Positions 12,570-26,234 of a stretch of DNA of 64,000 nucleotides are shown here, piece after piece. Position 1 is the first letter of the stretch, and every line of letters starts with the position of its first letter. The notes beneath the pieces are model-generated. The model did not search any database, was not told the origin of the DNA, and saw only the letters and a program-made list of their open reading frames with translations. Both the position numbers and the translations under genes were made by a program. Origin of the DNA: Taxillus chinensis (lineage: Eukaryota > Streptophyta > Magnoliopsida > Santalales > Loranthaceae); assembly GCA_023512835.1 (NCBI GenBank), contig CM042090.1:1806826-1870825 (forward strand), in the 5' to 3' direction.

Positions 12570-12900
12570 TTGTGTATAGGTCCAAATAACCTAAAATCAG
12601 TTGTAAATGATAAATAAAGATGTTATCTAACCAACTCAATTGACTTTATTCGATTCCAATAAGTATTTATAAAGTTATTAGCAAAAAAAAGCACTACACT
12701 CCCGGCCCGCTGCCCAACAAAAACTTGAGTACCAACTTTGAATGACCATAACTTTGGTTACGAAGCTTGAAATGACCTAAAGTCAATTCGAAATGATAGA
12801 TAAATATGTTAGCTAACCAACTTAATTGACTATGCTTGATTCCAACAAGTATTGAAAAATTTATTGTCAAAATAACACACTGCGCGTCAGTTGCCCAATC
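12570..12900. repeat. Tandem duplication with 186-bp period
   Basis: The phrase AAATAACCTAAAATCAGTTG at 12584 recurs as AAATGACCTAAAGTCAATTC at 12770. The match continues through GATGTTATCTAACCAACTCA / TATGTTAGCTAACCAACTTA and ends at GCTGCCCAAC / GTTGCCCAAT. A third, weaker unit may lie upstream at 12385-12480. No protein is encoded. This may be part of a decayed LTR. Confidence 0.8.
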
Positions 12901-15477
12901 TAAATTCATACAAAACTCTATATTTTTGTTATAATTTCTTCATTTTTTCTCAAAATTGAGTACAATCAAGTATGTTGTTCTTCAATTTTCACCATTTATT
13001 ATTCAATATTGGCTCTAAGGTGCTTTGAAGTTTTCTTGAGAGGTCCTTAATCAAGTGGTCTTTGTTGAATACGACCATAATCTAACCCATTCAAAATGGA
13101 GTCCAATAGTAGCAAAGGCAATAGGTTTTATTTTCTAGAGCTCAAAATTATTCTGCATAACATGACAATTCTTTGGGATGAGTTTAAGGTTGTTGTTTTT
13201 TGTTTTCACGTTTCTTTTCCATTAGTTGATTCTTGGAAGAACAATGAGATATGATGTCACTTGGATGATATGTACTACCATAGAAAAAATAATTAATAAA
13301 TTATTCAGCTTACTATAGTTTTAATTTTTGAATTTTCATGCTAGATTTATGTGCCTGGTTGGGTCCCTTTTTGTTACAATAGCAAAGGCAACAAGTCTAG
13401 TGGTTTGACATTTTATGTTGGACTATATTGTATGATTTAGTCTTGGGTGTACCTTTGCCCGTATTTGGCCTTGCAATGTATAAGTGTATGTGCTTGGGAG
13501 GGAGAGAGGAGGGAGGATCTGGGGTTGGTATAGAATAAAGATAGGGGTTGATAAAGTGCAAAACTCTAATGAGAGAGATCATACAAATAAATTAAGGTGA
13601 AAAAGATATCGAATATATTATATATAGGCTAAGTAGAAACAGAGAGGGATCATACCAGAGTTATGAGCAATGCCTCCATAACACGATACTGAGCAACCGA
13701 GGATAATATAGCTTCCGATATGTTGAAATTATAACAATCAAAATTATAATTAAATTTATAATGTATTTAAAAAATATTTTAACTATACATTAAATTTTTG
13801 TTGAACTCATTATTTGGTAGTGTAAATTTTGGCTGGTTAAATTTTAAAAAGTTAAAAATTATGGCTAATTTTAATAAAAGTTTGTTGAGTCCATTGTGAG
13901 TACTCTAAAGTCAAAACAAAAAGGGGAAAAGTATTGAATTTTAATAATAGACAAAATAAATATATAATTATAATAAATGTAAGACGTTGTGTTTAAAAAT
14001 GGATAGTAACGGACATATTTATTTATGTTTTACCGATGAGAAAATCAAGAAAAATAAGGAGATAATGAAATTAGTGTTCAATTGGTGATATTATGTTACC
14101 ATAAAAATGATATATATAAACTATTAAAAAATAGAGAAAATATATAAAATAAAAGAAATTGCTTTTTTTTTTTTAACTTGAATAAATAAACAAAAATAAA
14201 GTTAAAACTCAAATATAGGAAAACAAGATAGGTTAGAAAATTGTGTGAGAGAGTTGAAAATTTAGAGCTTGGAAATCAATTAAAAAACAAAAGCAAAAGA
14301 ACCCAAAATTGTTCAATGATAAAAAATAAACAAAAAAGGCAAATAAATTTTTTATCATTAAAAAATTAAAAAATCCAAAAAATGTGAACTTCAATAATTA
14401 AAAAAAACAAAAAAACATTTCATAACAAACATATACTTTAAAAAACATATATTTGGACTAGACTAAACATATATTTTTAGGTGACACAAACTTTAATTTA
14501 TGTTATTTTTAGTAGCAATTGTCTGAACACACTTAATTAGTTAGTAGTTACTCTAAACTTTATCATTCTTTTATTTTTGAGTTATATTTTAAAAAACACG
14601 TGTTTAAAAACCATTTAAAATTGTCACTATCCTTTTAATAAGTCTGTCTTTCATGATTATTGGTCCCACGTACAAGATATCCATACATTGTCTAGAAGGT
14701 CATACAATTAATACCTCTACTATTGTGGTATTATTAATGTAGGTCTCAAGCACCAAAAGGGTGAATAGATTGAACTATATAATATTTTAACTAAAACAAA
14801 CTATCTGGACAACACACAAACACAACAACAATAGAGATGAAACACAAATTATATTATATACAATAATTTGTTTGATTTGTTGAATTATAATGATACAATT
14901 TTCATATTTACAATAAATCAAATTATAATAACATGATGAAGACAGAAAGAGAAAGATTACACTCATTGAAAACTTTTACAATACTCTATTTATTTTATAA
15001 TATTGTATATAATATGTATATTAAAGTGTGTGTGTTTTCTTCACCTTTTGTCTCTATGATTCATTTATGGAATTCTTAAGAACTATTATCATTGATGTAA
15101 TAAACTAGTTGATTATTTTTATTACATCACTTATACCTTGTTTGATGCGATTGTGTTATATTGAATGTTTTTTGCCATGTTTTGGAGTAGCCAAATAATG
15201 TATGTTTAACATTAATTAACTGTAAAGGAACAAGAGTTGCCATAAGATAGTTAAGATAACCAATTAGGTACGCATATATATGAAAAAGTACTCCTAGGTT
15301 ACCAAACTAAGAGCAGTGACTTCTTAAGGCATTATTTCATAATTAAACAACTTTTGATTGGGTTGCATGTCCTAAGCTTAGGCTAACATAAGGGTAGAAC
15401 AAGCGAGTCTTGTAAGTACCTAAATGAGTCGATTTTTTTAACACATTAACATTCTTTTCTTCTATGCATTAATGTAG
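12901..15477. other. AT-rich intergenic DNA
   Basis: No gene is supported over this 2.6-kb stretch. It is dominated by poly-A/T tracts (for example 14162-14176 and 14395-14420), and no open frame longer than about 60 codons carries a recognisable domain. Confidence 0.5.
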
Positions 15478-16139
<662 letters not shown>

Positions 16140-16389
16140 ATTTTTTTTTTTATCAGATTAATAAGTGAGATGTTTGTTCCACTCGTGCGTTTTTATCAGA
16201 TTAACATTTTTTTAAAATTTTATTTTTTTAAAAAATAAAATTTAAAAATATAATATAATATAAAAATCTACTCATTTCGTTACTTCAGATATCATCCAAC
16301 GTGTGTTATTTGATCGAAAAAACCGAGGGTCTTATGACTCTTATCAATTTTAAAACTTTTGGAATTTTATAGATATATACATTTTGAAA

Positions 16390-16998
16390 TTTTAATATGT
16401 TGTTTAATATAAATTATAAAAGAAATTATTTACATTTGTAACAGAGCCAGATATATTAATATTGATTATAGAATCCTTTCGCCAGCAATCATTTAAAATA
16501 ATTTTTTACCTATGGAGAAAAAATATAGAATTTGGTTTTACCCGCCCTTATAAAGAATACTTTGTAAAAATTTAAAAATAATAATTTTTTTATTATGTTA
16601 ATTTCAGAAAAACAAACCTGATCAATTATTTATGGAAACAAATAAAGTTTTTTAGTAGAATAAAAATAGAGAGTAAAATAAAGAGTTATTTTGTTTAAAA
16701 TAAAAAAATTCTAATTTATTTAAAAAGAAAAAAATTAGAAGAGTATGAGGCGGATCCGTATTTTCCTTAATATTCATTCATATTCAAACTCGAGAACGCC
16801 ACCAAATGGAAGCCAATCTAGAACGTGTTTTGAGTTTAACATGCTTTTTAATTTAAATTATTAATTATTAAAGAAATTATTTGCAAATTGGACAAATTAA
16901 TATCGATTATGGATCCTCTTTTATAATTATGGTATCCGCATTTCCTTAATATATTCATTCATAGTCAAACTCGACAACGCCACCAAATGGAAAAGCCC
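16390..16998 (+). promoter_or_regulatory. Upstream region of the ALA1-like gene with a duplicated segment
   Basis: Two phrases occur twice. AAGAAATTATTT followed by a TATTAATATTGATTATAGAATCCT-type sequence starts at about 16420 and recurs at about 16873. TTCATTCATATTCAAACTCG plus AACGCCACCAAATGGAA at about 16774-16810 recurs at about 16951-16993. The order is the same in both copies, with extra AT-rich DNA in the first. This fits an old tandem duplication directly upstream of the transcribed leader. No clear TATA box could be assigned. The proximal copy ends about 30 bases before the pyrimidine-rich leader. Confidence 0.6.
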
Positions 16999-16999
16999 T

Positions 17000-17162
17000 C
17001 TACAACTCTCCGGTTTTGATTTTGATTCGTTGCGGCCACTCATCGCGACTTTCTTTAATTTCTCTCCCCCTGGCCTGGCCTGTAGTCGCGACCCGCCTTT
17101 TTTTTCCCTGTCACTCTCTCTCTACCTTCTAGAATGTCTCGTTGACTCGGACTTTTCTTTCC

Positions 17163-17196
<34 letters not shown>

Positions 17197-17560
17197 GAAA
17201 CATAAACACATCGTTTGTTTATGTATGCTTCAGGCCATGGCAGCTGCAGAATCGGAACACCACAACTATTAAGCGTTTCTGTCTGTCTGTCTCTCTCTCT
17301 CCACGTCTACCAAAGCCTTTAGCAATTAGCAAACACAATTTTAGCTCCCACACACTCCATCCATCTCGCTTGTGACTCGTGCGTTGTTAATCACCACCTC
17401 TGCTGTGCTATTCTTCTCTGTTGCTGTTGCTGCTGCTGCTGCTACTGCTGTTGTTGTGGTTAATTTTTCGTAAGTTCTTGTCGGGTCAGTGTGTATATTC
17501 TTCCATTTTGTTGTCGAACATCGATTTTTCTAGGCCTCTACAGATGAACAGGGGCAAATC
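17000..17560 (+). promoter_or_regulatory. Leader of the ALA1-like gene: CT repeats, CTG repeat and upstream ORF
   Basis: The sequence before the start codon is pyrimidine-rich, with CT microsatellites at 17113-17122, about 17167-17194 and 17281-17300, and a CTG/TTG run at 17420-17458. CT-rich leaders are common in plant genes and can bind GAGA-type factors. A GTAAGT donor at 17470 and a CTCTACAG acceptor ending at 17543 could define a 74-base leader intron, which is unproven. A six-codon upstream ORF starts at 17544 and its TGA (17562-17564) overlaps the main ATG at 17561, an ATGA arrangement compatible with reinitiation. Transcription start is unknown. Confidence 0.55.
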
Positions 17561-20500
17561 ATGACCTCGAATCGCCCTCTGCTGATCCCCTCCCCTAGAA
17601 CCCCAACCCCGGACCTCCCTTACACGCCCATCGCCGCCGCCACAAACTCCCCAGAGCCCATACTGACAGACCTCAAATCCATGGACTCGATTCACTCCAG
17701 TCATTCCATCCGTTCCAACAACGAGATGCTCCACCACTCCTCCTCCGTCCCGGAGTCAGCCTTCAAGTCCTCCTCGTCGCAGCGAAGCGCCTCGTCGGCC
17801 CACTCGCGAGGCCGCAGTGCCTCCGTCCGCCGCGGGGAGCTGGGTTTCACCGATTTCGGATCCGTCAAGCCCGTGAGGTACGGCTCCCGCGCCCACTCCG
17901 AAGCCCTCAGCGCGTCGCAGAGGGAGGAAATCAGCGACGAGGAGGCTCGGTTCATCTACCTGGGCGACCGCGCGAGGACCAACGAGAGGTTTGAGTTCGC
18001 CGGGAACGCCATTCGGACCGGCAAGTACACCGTACTCACGTTCCTGCCTCGCAACCTCTTCGAACAGTTTCATCGTGTCGCCTACGTTTATTTCCTCGTA
18101 ATTGCTATCCTCAACCAGCTGCCCCAGCTCGCTGTCTTCGGTCGGGCCGTTTCGGTCCTGCCGTTGTCGTTCGTGTTGGCCGTCTCCGCCGTGAAGGATG
18201 GTTACGAGGACTGGAGGCGGCACCGGTCCGACCGGATCGAAAACAACCGGTTGGCTTCGGTGTTGTCGGGAAATGATGGGTTTCAGCCTAAGAGGTGGAA
18301 GGAGATCCGGGTCGGTGAGCTGATCAAGGTTTCGGCAAACGAGACCCTTCCTTGTGACATGGTGGTTCTCTCCACCAGTGATCCTACCGGTGTTGCTTAT
18401 GTCCAGACACTCAATCTAGATGGTGAGTCCAATCTGAAAACTCGATATGCGAAGCAGGAGACCATTTCCAAGGCTCCTGACAGGGATGGGATCACTGGCC
18501 TCATCAAGTGTGAGAAGCCCAATAGGAACATTTATGGGTTCCAGGCAAACATGGAGATTGATGGGAAGAAGTTGTCCCTGGGGCCCTCGAACATCATCCT
18601 TCGGGGCTGCCAGCTCAAGAACACTTCTTGGGCTATTGGAGTAGCTGTGTATTGTGGCCAGGAAACCAAAGCAATGCTCAACAACTCCGGCGCTCCATCC
18701 AAGAGGAGCCGGCTTGAGACGAGGATGAACCGTGAGATCATCATCCTCTCTCTGTTTCTTACTGCCTTGTGCCTTGTGGTCTCCACTTGTGCAGCGGTTT
18801 GGTTGAAACGCCACAAGGATGAGCTCAACACCATGCCTTACTACCGGAAGAAGGATTACAGCGAGGCTGATCCTGATGATTACAACTATTATGGGTGGGG
18901 CTGGGAAATAGTCTTCACATTTCTCATGTCAGTTATTGTGTTCCAGATTATGATTCCTATATCTTTATACATATCTATGGAACTTGTCCGTATCGGTCAG
19001 GCTTATTTTATGATCCGGGACAACAGGCTGCTTGATGAAGCCTCGAACTCAAGGTTTCAATGCCGGGCTTTGAATATAAATGAAGATTTAGGACAGATAA
19101 AGTATGTGTTCTCGGATAAAACTGGTACACTTACTGAGAATAAGATGGAATTCCAATGTGCAAGCATCGGAGGTGTAGATTACAGTGGTGGGGATGCTAG
19201 TTTGCAAGAGGATCATATTGGATATTCTAGCCAAGGTAATGAAAGTTTCTCCTTTATAATAAGAATTTTGGTTTTCTCGTGCTATATGTTCTAATTTTCA
19301 TCCTGTTTTTCTCGTTTGTATCAGTTGACGGACAGGTTTTGTGGCCAAAGATGAAGGTGAAGACTGCTCCCGAGCTTTTCAACATAGCAACGGGTGCAAG
19401 ACCAACGGAGGAAACCAAAAGTGTGTATGATTTTTTCCTTGCATTGGCAGCCTGCAATACAATCGTGCCTCTTATAGACACATCAGATCCTACAAGGAGT
19501 GTGATCGATTATCAGGGTGAGTCTCCAGATGAGCAGGCACTTGTTTATGCCGCCGCTGCCTATGGGTTTATGCTCATAGAACGAACCTCAGGCCACATAA
19601 TTATTGATGTTCAAGGAGAAAAGCAAAGGTAATCAAAATTTTGTTTTTGGGATTTTACTTCATATTCTGCTTCTTCTCTTATTGATTAGAATGGTGCTTG
19701 TATAAGTAGGAAAATATAGACTTTTGTTTCTATGTATGCTTTTACTTTCCTGTTTGTTAGTTTTTTTCTCTATGCTTTAGAAGCCACTTTCATAAATAAT
19801 TATGCGATTGTTCAATTTATGATTACAATTTAATGCCATTTCACAGTGAATAATGATAGGGTAAATAATAGATAATTTATATATAGGTAGGTAGGTAGAA
19901 GGGGGAAATGGGAAAAGGAGCTGTTGCTGTGCTCACTTCACTCATTTTCTTAATTTAGCAGTGGGAGCAGAGGTAAATGATGATGTCAGTGGTGTTTGGT
20001 GGGAATGTAATATATTTCCATTGAAGAAGTACTGTTATTTAAAATTCCTAGATCTTAGTATTTTTAGTACTGAATCCTCCTGTGATGGGCAGTGCAGGTT
20101 CAATGTTTTGGGTTTGCATGAATTTGATAGTGATCGCAAAAGGATGTCGGTTATTTTGGGTTGCCCAGACAAGACTGTCAAAGTCTTTGTAAAAGGTGCT
20201 GATACTTCCATGTTTAAGGTGATTGATACATCCTTGAACTCAAGTGTAACTCATGCGACCAAGGCACATCTGCATGCTTATTCCTCACTGGGTCTGAGAA
20301 CACTTGTCATTGGGATGCGGGAGCTTAAAAGTTCAGAGTTTGAGCAATGGCATTTCTCTTATGAGGCAGCGAGCACTGCTTTATCAGGAAGGGCAGCCCT
20401 GCTTCGGAAAGTTGCTCACACCATAGAAAACAATCTTGCGATATTAGGTGCATCTGGGATTGAAGATAAACTGCAAAAAGGGGTGCCAGATGCAATAGAG

Positions 20501-23500
20501 TCTTTGAGGGTCGCTGAGATTAATGTATGGGTCCTGACCGGTGATAAGCAGGAAACTGCCATATCAATTGGCTATTCTTCGAAGCTCTTAACGAGTAAGA
20601 TGACCCAGATTATAATTAACAGCAACTCTAGGGAATCATGTAGAAAGAGCTTGGAAGATGCCAATACTCTGTCTAAGAAGCTTAAGACCTTGTCCAGCGT
20701 TCCACATACTGAAGGAACTAATGAATCTATGGGAGCTTCTTTTGCTCTTATTATTGATGGTTCCAGCCTTGTTTACATTATTGACACTGAACTTGAAGAA
20801 CAGGTAAATGCCCTCTCCTCTCTCTCTCTCTCTGAGGGACACCTACAGAGATTGTTCTTGCTAGTGGATTTATTATAATCTCTTTGGTGGTGCAGCTCTT
20901 TAAATTAGCCAGTCAGTGTTCTGTGGTGCTATGTTGCCGAGTTGCTCCGTTGCAAAAAGCAGGCATTGTGGCTCTTGTAAAGAAGAGGACTGATGACATG
21001 ACACTTGCCATCGGGGATGGTAACAACTGTTTTTCCATTGTTTAGATTTGGCTGAAACTAAGGCTCTGTTTGTTTCGTGAAAATAAATGAGTTCTCTAAA
21101 AATAATTTTTTTTCATTTTCTGGTAGTTGCTAGAGCGGTAAAAATGATAATAAAAAAATAATTCGTGGCCAACAAAAAATGTTATTTTTTAAAACGAAAT
21201 ATTTATCTCAAATCAAAAGCTATTTTTTGGAGTTCACTCGTACATTTTTTTTTACCACTAAAAAAGTTATTTTTTAATATAAAAAAATAATTTTTATAAA
21301 ATTTATAATGAAATCAAATAATGGAAAAAAATTCCATTATTCGGGAAAATAATTTTCAAGAAATTGTTTTTCAAATATAACTCATTTTCCGTGAAATATA
21401 TAGATTCTAAATGTTCACTCAAAGAACAAAAACTAGCTGATAAATTGTGCCTTGGGCTTATATGCAAAATTGCTATTGGCGGCTTTGCAGGTGCTAATGA
21501 TGTTTCCATGATTCAAATGGCTGATGTGGGAATTGGTATTAGTGGCCAAGAGGGGCGCCAAGCTGTCATGGCATCAGATTTTGCAATGGGGCAATTCAGA
21601 TTTTTGGTTCCTCTCTTGTTGGTACACGGGCATTGGAACTACCAGCGGATGGGTTATATGATATTATATAATTTTTACAGGAATGCTGTGCTTGTATTTG
21701 TCTTATTCTGGTGAGTCTTAGTAATTTAAATTTAATTGCAGACCTTTTTCGTTTCCGTCATCTAGTAACTTCTTTGACCATATAGTGCAAACTTGAAGCG
21801 TGGTCTATTTTAAAGAATGAACTTTATTCTCCCCTACCTGTTGGTTGGGCAATAATAGAAAGTGGATTACCCTATGCTTGCATGCTAGAAATCGTAGCAT
21901 TGAATAGTATAAAAGTACGCTGATTAGCTTGTGTTTCTGTGTGTATCCTAAAATTCTTTATTTGACCGATAACATTATAATGGAAGCATCATGAAATTAG
22001 TACCTCTAAAGAACCTTTGGGCCAAAATTATTCTATTAAATTCATATTTGAATGTTACAAGTTTTGAAAAAATATCCTTATTTGCAAAAGTTCTGAATAC
22101 TTGACTTTATTAATGTTCCTGATATCATTTTGTGTTTGTTCTGAATAGGTACGTGCTTTATACTAATTTCACATTGACTACTGCAATCACCGACTGGAGC
22201 AGTACACTGTATTCTGTAATTTACACTTCATTGCCAACAATTGTTGTTGGTATCCTTGACAAGGACCTAAGTAGAAGGGTTCTTCTAAAACATCCTCAAT
22301 TATATGGGACTGGACAGAGAAATGAGAGTTACAATTCCAATCTGTTTTGGTTAACGATGTCTGATACTTTGTGGCAAAGTGCAGTGATCTTTTTTGTCCC
22401 CTTCTTTGCTTTTCGGGACACCGACATTGATGTCTCCAGTATAGGAGATCTTTGGACTCTAGGAGTTGTCATTTTGGTTAACTTGCATCTAGCATTAGAT
22501 GTCATCCGGTGGACGTGGATTACTCATGCGGTCATTTGGGGATCAGTGGTTGCAACTTTCATTTGTGTGATTGTGATTGATGTTATCCCCACACTACCTG
22601 GTTACTGGTAAATTCTCTCAATTAGCTTTTGTTTTACTGTTAAGCATGCAGTTTGTACATGCACACATAATTGAATAAAGTTAGTGTCTGTGTTTGCTAG
22701 TCTTTACTACCTGTTTAGAAACCTTTCCATTCCAAGAACCTTACACATTCATCTATCTCGATTGATGGGCAATGTTTCTGCTATACTTAAATATATATGA
22801 ACTTAAGGACACAATGTAAACATTAGATGACTCAAGAGTGAGATTCTATAGTGTATTATACTTTTTAACTAACATTTGATATTGGTGCTTAGCCTGAATG
22901 ATTTACCGCTAGATTAACGGATTTAAACAAGGGTCTCTGTAAAACATTTGAGAGTTTATTTTAAGAGTAATCTTCCGTGGAAAGTACAAGTGCAATCCCT
23001 CTTGCCTGAAAGTGTTTCTCTTCGTAATAGTGCCTTAGGATACTTGAGTTAAACCAGCAGTTGAAGTGCCTGGAACCTTTTTTCTTAATCAGGGAAGAAA
23101 TTTTATTAGAAACAAACACTATCGGGGGGGGGGGGGGTTGCGGTACAATTACTACAGACAACAGTTAGAAAATTGCCTGTTTGGAATCTTTAAAGCTTAA
23201 TATAAAGTATATCTACATACTCTTTTGTGGCCTTGAAGCAACTTAAGTTGTATACAGGCCTCGGCAAGGAAACACTCTCTCAAAAGAAAAAGAAAAAAAG
23301 TAAGTTCTAAATCAGTAATCTTCAAAAGATTTTTATAACTGTGTTGTAAGGACACCGATTAAGATCCTAATTTTGGAAAGTTGACACTGTGTCTTGTCAC
23401 TTAATAAACATTCATTTCATTCCTAAACTGTTGGAAATTTTATAATGCCAACTGGTCCTATTAAATGCTTCTCGACTGTTTAAGAGAATATCCTAACTCA

Positions 23501-24087
23501 ATAAACTTGGCTGGGTAGTAATTCAACTGAAGATAGTGCTCTAAATGAATCACATCCTTTCACAAATGTGTATAGTTATAAGCTACTATTATATTCATAT
23601 ACAAATTCTTTTTGCATTTATTGTCCAAATACCCTTTAGGAAATTCCGGTTTCAGTACCTTGCATACTACTGTGGTAATATTAGCTAATGCAACCACATC
23701 TTGCTTCCATTGCTGAAATTGGAAGTCAAGTCTGTTTTATTATTGTGTCAAAGAAAACTGAGTCTATTTATTATAGTTAATTGGTTTTGGAATTCCTCTA
23801 AGTTGTCGCATTGTCATTTTCTATGTCATGAAACCTTACAGCTCTGACAAAAACTTGGCAGGGCCATATTCCACATTGCCAATAGAGGACTGTTTTGGTG
23901 TTGTTTGCTTGGCATTGTGATAGGAGGATTGCTTCCTCGTTTTGTCATGATAGCTTTCTATAAATATTGTACCCCTTCTGATATTCAAATCGCAAGAGAG
24001 GCCCAAAAGTTTGGAAATCCTACAGATTTTGGGGTTGCCGAGCTCGAAATGAACACCGTCTCTGTTACACGGGAGACCACAAGGTGA
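17561..24087 (+). CDS. ALA1: Phospholipid-transporting P4-type ATPase (ALA1-like flippase), seven exons
   Basis: Predicted exons are 17561-19235, 19325-19628, 20098-20803, 20896-21019, 21491-21710, 22149-22607 and 23862-24087. All introns are GT-AG and all phases join, giving 1237 residues with no internal stop. P4-ATPases use ATP to flip aminophospholipids to the cytosolic leaflet. ALA1 acts at the plasma membrane in Arabidopsis, with an ALIS (Cdc50-type) subunit. Seen here: [12 protein letters not shown] in the first membrane helix (about 165), actuator DGES (287-290), PISL in the fourth helix (466-469), DKTGT with phosphorylated D519, nucleotide-domain KGA (692-694), TGD (807-809), GDGAND across the exon 4/5 join (935-940) and a hydrophobic C-terminal half with the further helices. 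The Ser-rich N terminus (first about 115 residues) looks longer than that of Arabidopsis ALA1. The start is the first ATG in this frame. It could be another ALA1-clade paralogue. No damage was seen. Confidence 0.95.
21061..21401. mobile_element. Candidate decayed MITE in intron 4
   Basis: Intron 4 (21020-21490) contains an A/T-rich insert that starts AGGCTCTGTTTGTTTCGTGA, the type of end found on many small plant hAT-like elements. The right side has AACTCATTTTCCGTGAAA, a partial inverted match to the left AAATGAGTT...TTTCGTGAAA region. The terminal CAAACAGAGCC expected on the right is missing and no clean target duplication is visible, so the element is decayed or truncated. Confidence 0.45.
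22608..23861 (+). other. Intron 6 of the ALA1-like gene (1254 bases)
   Basis: This is the longest intron, from GTAAATTCTC to CTTGGCAG. It holds a 13-base G run at about 23125-23137, probably of uncertain true length, and no recognisable coding or RNA gene. The other introns are 89, 469, 92, 471 and 438 bases. Intron 2 holds a TAGG/GGTA repeat at about 19885-19900 and intron 3 a CT microsatellite at about 20813-20833. Confidence 0.75.
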
Positions 24088-26234
24088 TTTTGAACCATCT
24101 CTCTCTCTCTCTCTCTCTCTCTCTTGTAAAGAAGAAAAAAAACCCGCTATAGTTTTCAATTGGTCCTGTTTCAAGATGCCTTTACTTTCAATCTTTTTTG
24201 AATTATTCAAAGGAATAGAATTTGTATATTAGGAGTCCATTTTGTTCTATTCGGGCTAAATTTGTTTCCTTATTCTCTCTGAGGTTCATTATGTATGATG
24301 AAGCAGTACATTGTAAATTAAAATTATTTACAGCAGGAAAAAAAAGTATACAAATTATAGCCAGTAGCACATTGTAAATTCGGCTAAATAGTATTGGGGG
24401 TTTTATTTTGGGAAGGCCAATTTTTACATGTAACTGATGTCCAACCCGATTGATGTGGCTTGGATTACAATTTTTAGTTTTTAGCTGATACGTGAATGTG
24501 GTTTGATTTTTTAGATTTTAGTTTTTAGATTTTTTGCAAGTTGGCTCCTCTAGCCCTTTTTGGAGTGGGTCCTATTTTGCTAGCCTGTTTGTTGTTCTAA
24601 ATTAATTTATATTATTATTATTCTTTGATTATAATTGTCCTACTTATTATTAATAATGTATATTTAATATTTTTTTTTGTAATATTTTAATATTGTTTAA
24701 ATTATTATTTATCCGTGATAAAATTCTGATTTAAAAAATATATTATTTATTGTTAACAATCTAAAATAAATAACTTCAATTATACAAAATAAAAAGGGTT
24801 AAATTAAGAAAAATAATTATTTATGCATTTTGGTTTCTGTATTTTATTGGTGGTATTTAAACTGACAAAATCTAAAATTTACCTTAATATTAAATGAATG
24901 TTTGTTTTTACATTAAATAATTTTTTATTCTTTACATAATAAAATTTCTTTATTTTAAATGGTTATCAATAAATATTTTTTTAAAAATAAATTCATTATA
25001 ATATATAAATAATAAATATTGTCAACAATAAAATAGTATCATATTAATAGAAAAAACATGTACTGGAGTTATAATGAAAAATCAAACCCATCCGCTTCCT
25101 TCAACTCCCATATCAGACCCTTAACCTTCATGGCAGATTTCAACCAATTCTCCATAGCCGTCCCCCCTGATCAATCAGCCCTTCCGTACAACGTCCAACC
25201 CAAAACAAATCGCATTTGGTTAACAAGGTTTAATTGTGACCCAAATGAAATCGTTCGATTAAAAAAAAAAACAAAACATTAATGGATGATGCACCTAATA
25301 AAATCATTACAATTGTGCTTTTAATTTAAATTATCTTAAAATTTCAGTTGTCTTGGACATAACTCGCATAATTCATATCTTAAAATTTTTACCAACCGAA
25401 TCTAAACTTAGTGTGTTTTTGAGAAACATTAAAAAAAAAAAAAGAGCGACTAATTTTTATGGAGTTTGCCACCCCAACCAGATTTTTAAATGTCCATTAT
25501 TTTTTGGTTGCGGCAAAAATATCTAACAAAAAATATTTTAATTTTTCTACTGCTTTATCAAAAGTCAACTTTTAAAACAGGAAAGACGGTGGTGCCATAT
25601 CATGAATGCTAAAAAGACAGTGTACTGTAGCGCATGCCTTCTGTTCATTCTATTCCTTATTTTGGGTTTTCGGTGCCCCATACGTAGACTTTTTTCAAAA
25701 ATATGAAATACAAAGTATTATGGCGTATGAGACAAAAAAAGTATTTAAACAGATATTCCTAATCCTCGCGGGAACCGTTGGAACAATATATTTTATTTTA
25801 AGTTTTAGTTAATTTCTTAAAATTTTATCATAAATTTTACTTTTTTTAATCTACGTCTCATTTCTTATTCTTTATTTATTCTATTAAAATAATATTCTTT
25901 TATCATTTCTTTATTATTTTTTTACTCTTAATTCTAACTATAACTATTCAAAAATTCATGTAAAAAAAAAATATAAAAATTATAGAAAATATTTTTAGGG
26001 CATGAATATAGAGATTCACTATTATTCTTTACCTTTAAATCCTATTTTAGGAAAGCTAACGAAGAGTTATTCTTATCAAAGTCCTAAAAGTGTTTCCTAA
26101 ATTATCAATATATATATATATATATATATTAAAGTTTGTGTGAATGATTGGACAGTGTAGCTAGAGATAACATTGGGAGAGTGTTTGCCTTAACTTCCTT
26201 CGCCCACATCCCAATTGAGTCACACCTCTACCTC
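24088..26234. other. 3' flank of the ALA1-like gene and AT-rich intergenic DNA
   Basis: A CT microsatellite (about 24099-24124) sits 12 bases after the stop codon and is probably in the 3' untranslated region. Beyond it the DNA is AT-rich without a supported gene. Small open frames at 25058-25282 and 25606-25812 have no recognisable domain. A TA microsatellite lies at about 26109-26130. Confidence 0.5.

Noticed and set aside
17701..18834. Long antisense open frames (17756-18223, 18416-18814, 18532-18834) opposite ALA1 exon 1
   Set aside because: They mirror the GC-rich coding exon, have no recognisable domain and are explained by codon bias of the sense strand.
25058..25812. Two small frames in the ALA1 3' flank
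   Set aside because: No domain, no splice partners and AT-rich surroundings. Too weak to call a gene.
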